From the NCBI GenBank assembly GCA_043820105.1, contig JBDREC010000095.1, positions 37,468 through 101,467 on the forward strand: DNA of 64,000 bases, written 5' to 3'. The notes below the pieces were generated by a model, which ran no database searches, was not told where the DNA came from, and was given only the letters and a program-made list of their open reading frames with translations. Position numbers and translations under genes: made by a program. This DNA is from JBDREC01 sp043820105 [NCBI: Pseudomonadota bacterium]. GTDB lineage: Bacteria; Bdellovibrionota_F; JAHFAK01. This document shows positions 63,983 to 64,000 of this stretch, one piece after another (positions within the stretch are counted from its first letter, which is position 1; every line of letters begins with the position of its first letter).

Positions 63983-64000
63983 GCAAAAGTTATGTTCATG

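Overview
The window comes from an AT-rich, Gram-negative (diderm) bacterium. Supporting evidence is the MltA lytic transglycosylase, several lipoprotein signals, an FtsI with one C-terminal PASTA domain, FHA, cyclic-nucleotide-binding and GspE-N-like signalling proteins, and a MYXO-CTERM-like tail. These point to the deltaproteobacterial or Bdellovibrionota sphere; I cannot place it more precisely. The N-terminal module shared by a left-edge toxin-like gene and a nearby pseudogene also recalls proteins of that group.

Layout. 1-6.4 kb is an accessory patch: a truncated ADP-ribosyltransferase-domain protein, remnants of a DUF4143 ATPase, larB-larC (nickel-pincer cofactor), an intact DUF4143 ATPase with its own operator-like site, and a broken sibling of the first gene. 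6.5-12 kb holds single genes: a hemolysin III-like membrane protein, an S41 protease, a Cys-rich secreted protein, a thioredoxin-reductase-like flavoprotein overlapping an RlmN/Cfr-like radical SAM protein, and a GyrI-like protein. 12-24 kb carries a NifU-like scaffold, a PAP2 protein and a hybrid histidine kinase in one operon, then pcm-mltA, pncC, a metallophosphoesterase, tRNA-Pro, an FHA protein, two cyclic-nucleotide-binding proteins, a lipoprotein and a DUF1232-DnaJ fusion. 24-29.8 kb is the hydrogenase maturation operon hypA-B-F-C-D-E, whose HypA lacks its zinc domain.

29.9-45.7 kb (minus strand) is one continuous division and cell-wall operon: mraZ-rsmH-ftsL-ftsI-murF-mraY-ftsW-murG-murB-ftsQ-ftsA-ftsZ, then a radical SAM gene and RNase J. 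murE, murD, murC and ddl are absent from it. 46.1-53.8 kb is a tightly overlapping minus-strand operon: FHA - unknown - glgA - tsaC - leuC - leuD - FlgT-N-like - eno. 53.9-58.3 kb has rocD (plus) and an iron operon fur-feoB-dtxR (minus) behind a perfect 21-bp palindrome. 58.5-60.2 kb groups an E1-like (ThiF/MoeB) enzyme, a ubiquitin-like sulfur carrier ending in GG and, directly upstream, a small peptide with six C-x-x-G motifs at about 10-residue spacing. 60.3-64 kb holds a broken VCBS-repeat surface protein, a lipoprotein and a second DUF4143 ATPase.

A window-wide pattern is a family of period-7 tandem repeats between genes (TTACGAC/TTACCAC, GTACGCY, GTTGCTR, TTAATTA/TTATTTA, CAATTCT/CAATTTT), found at eleven loci, often arranged as inverted arms and in three cases supplying the stop codon and last residues of a gene. 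All functional statements are from reading the sequence; no database search was possible.
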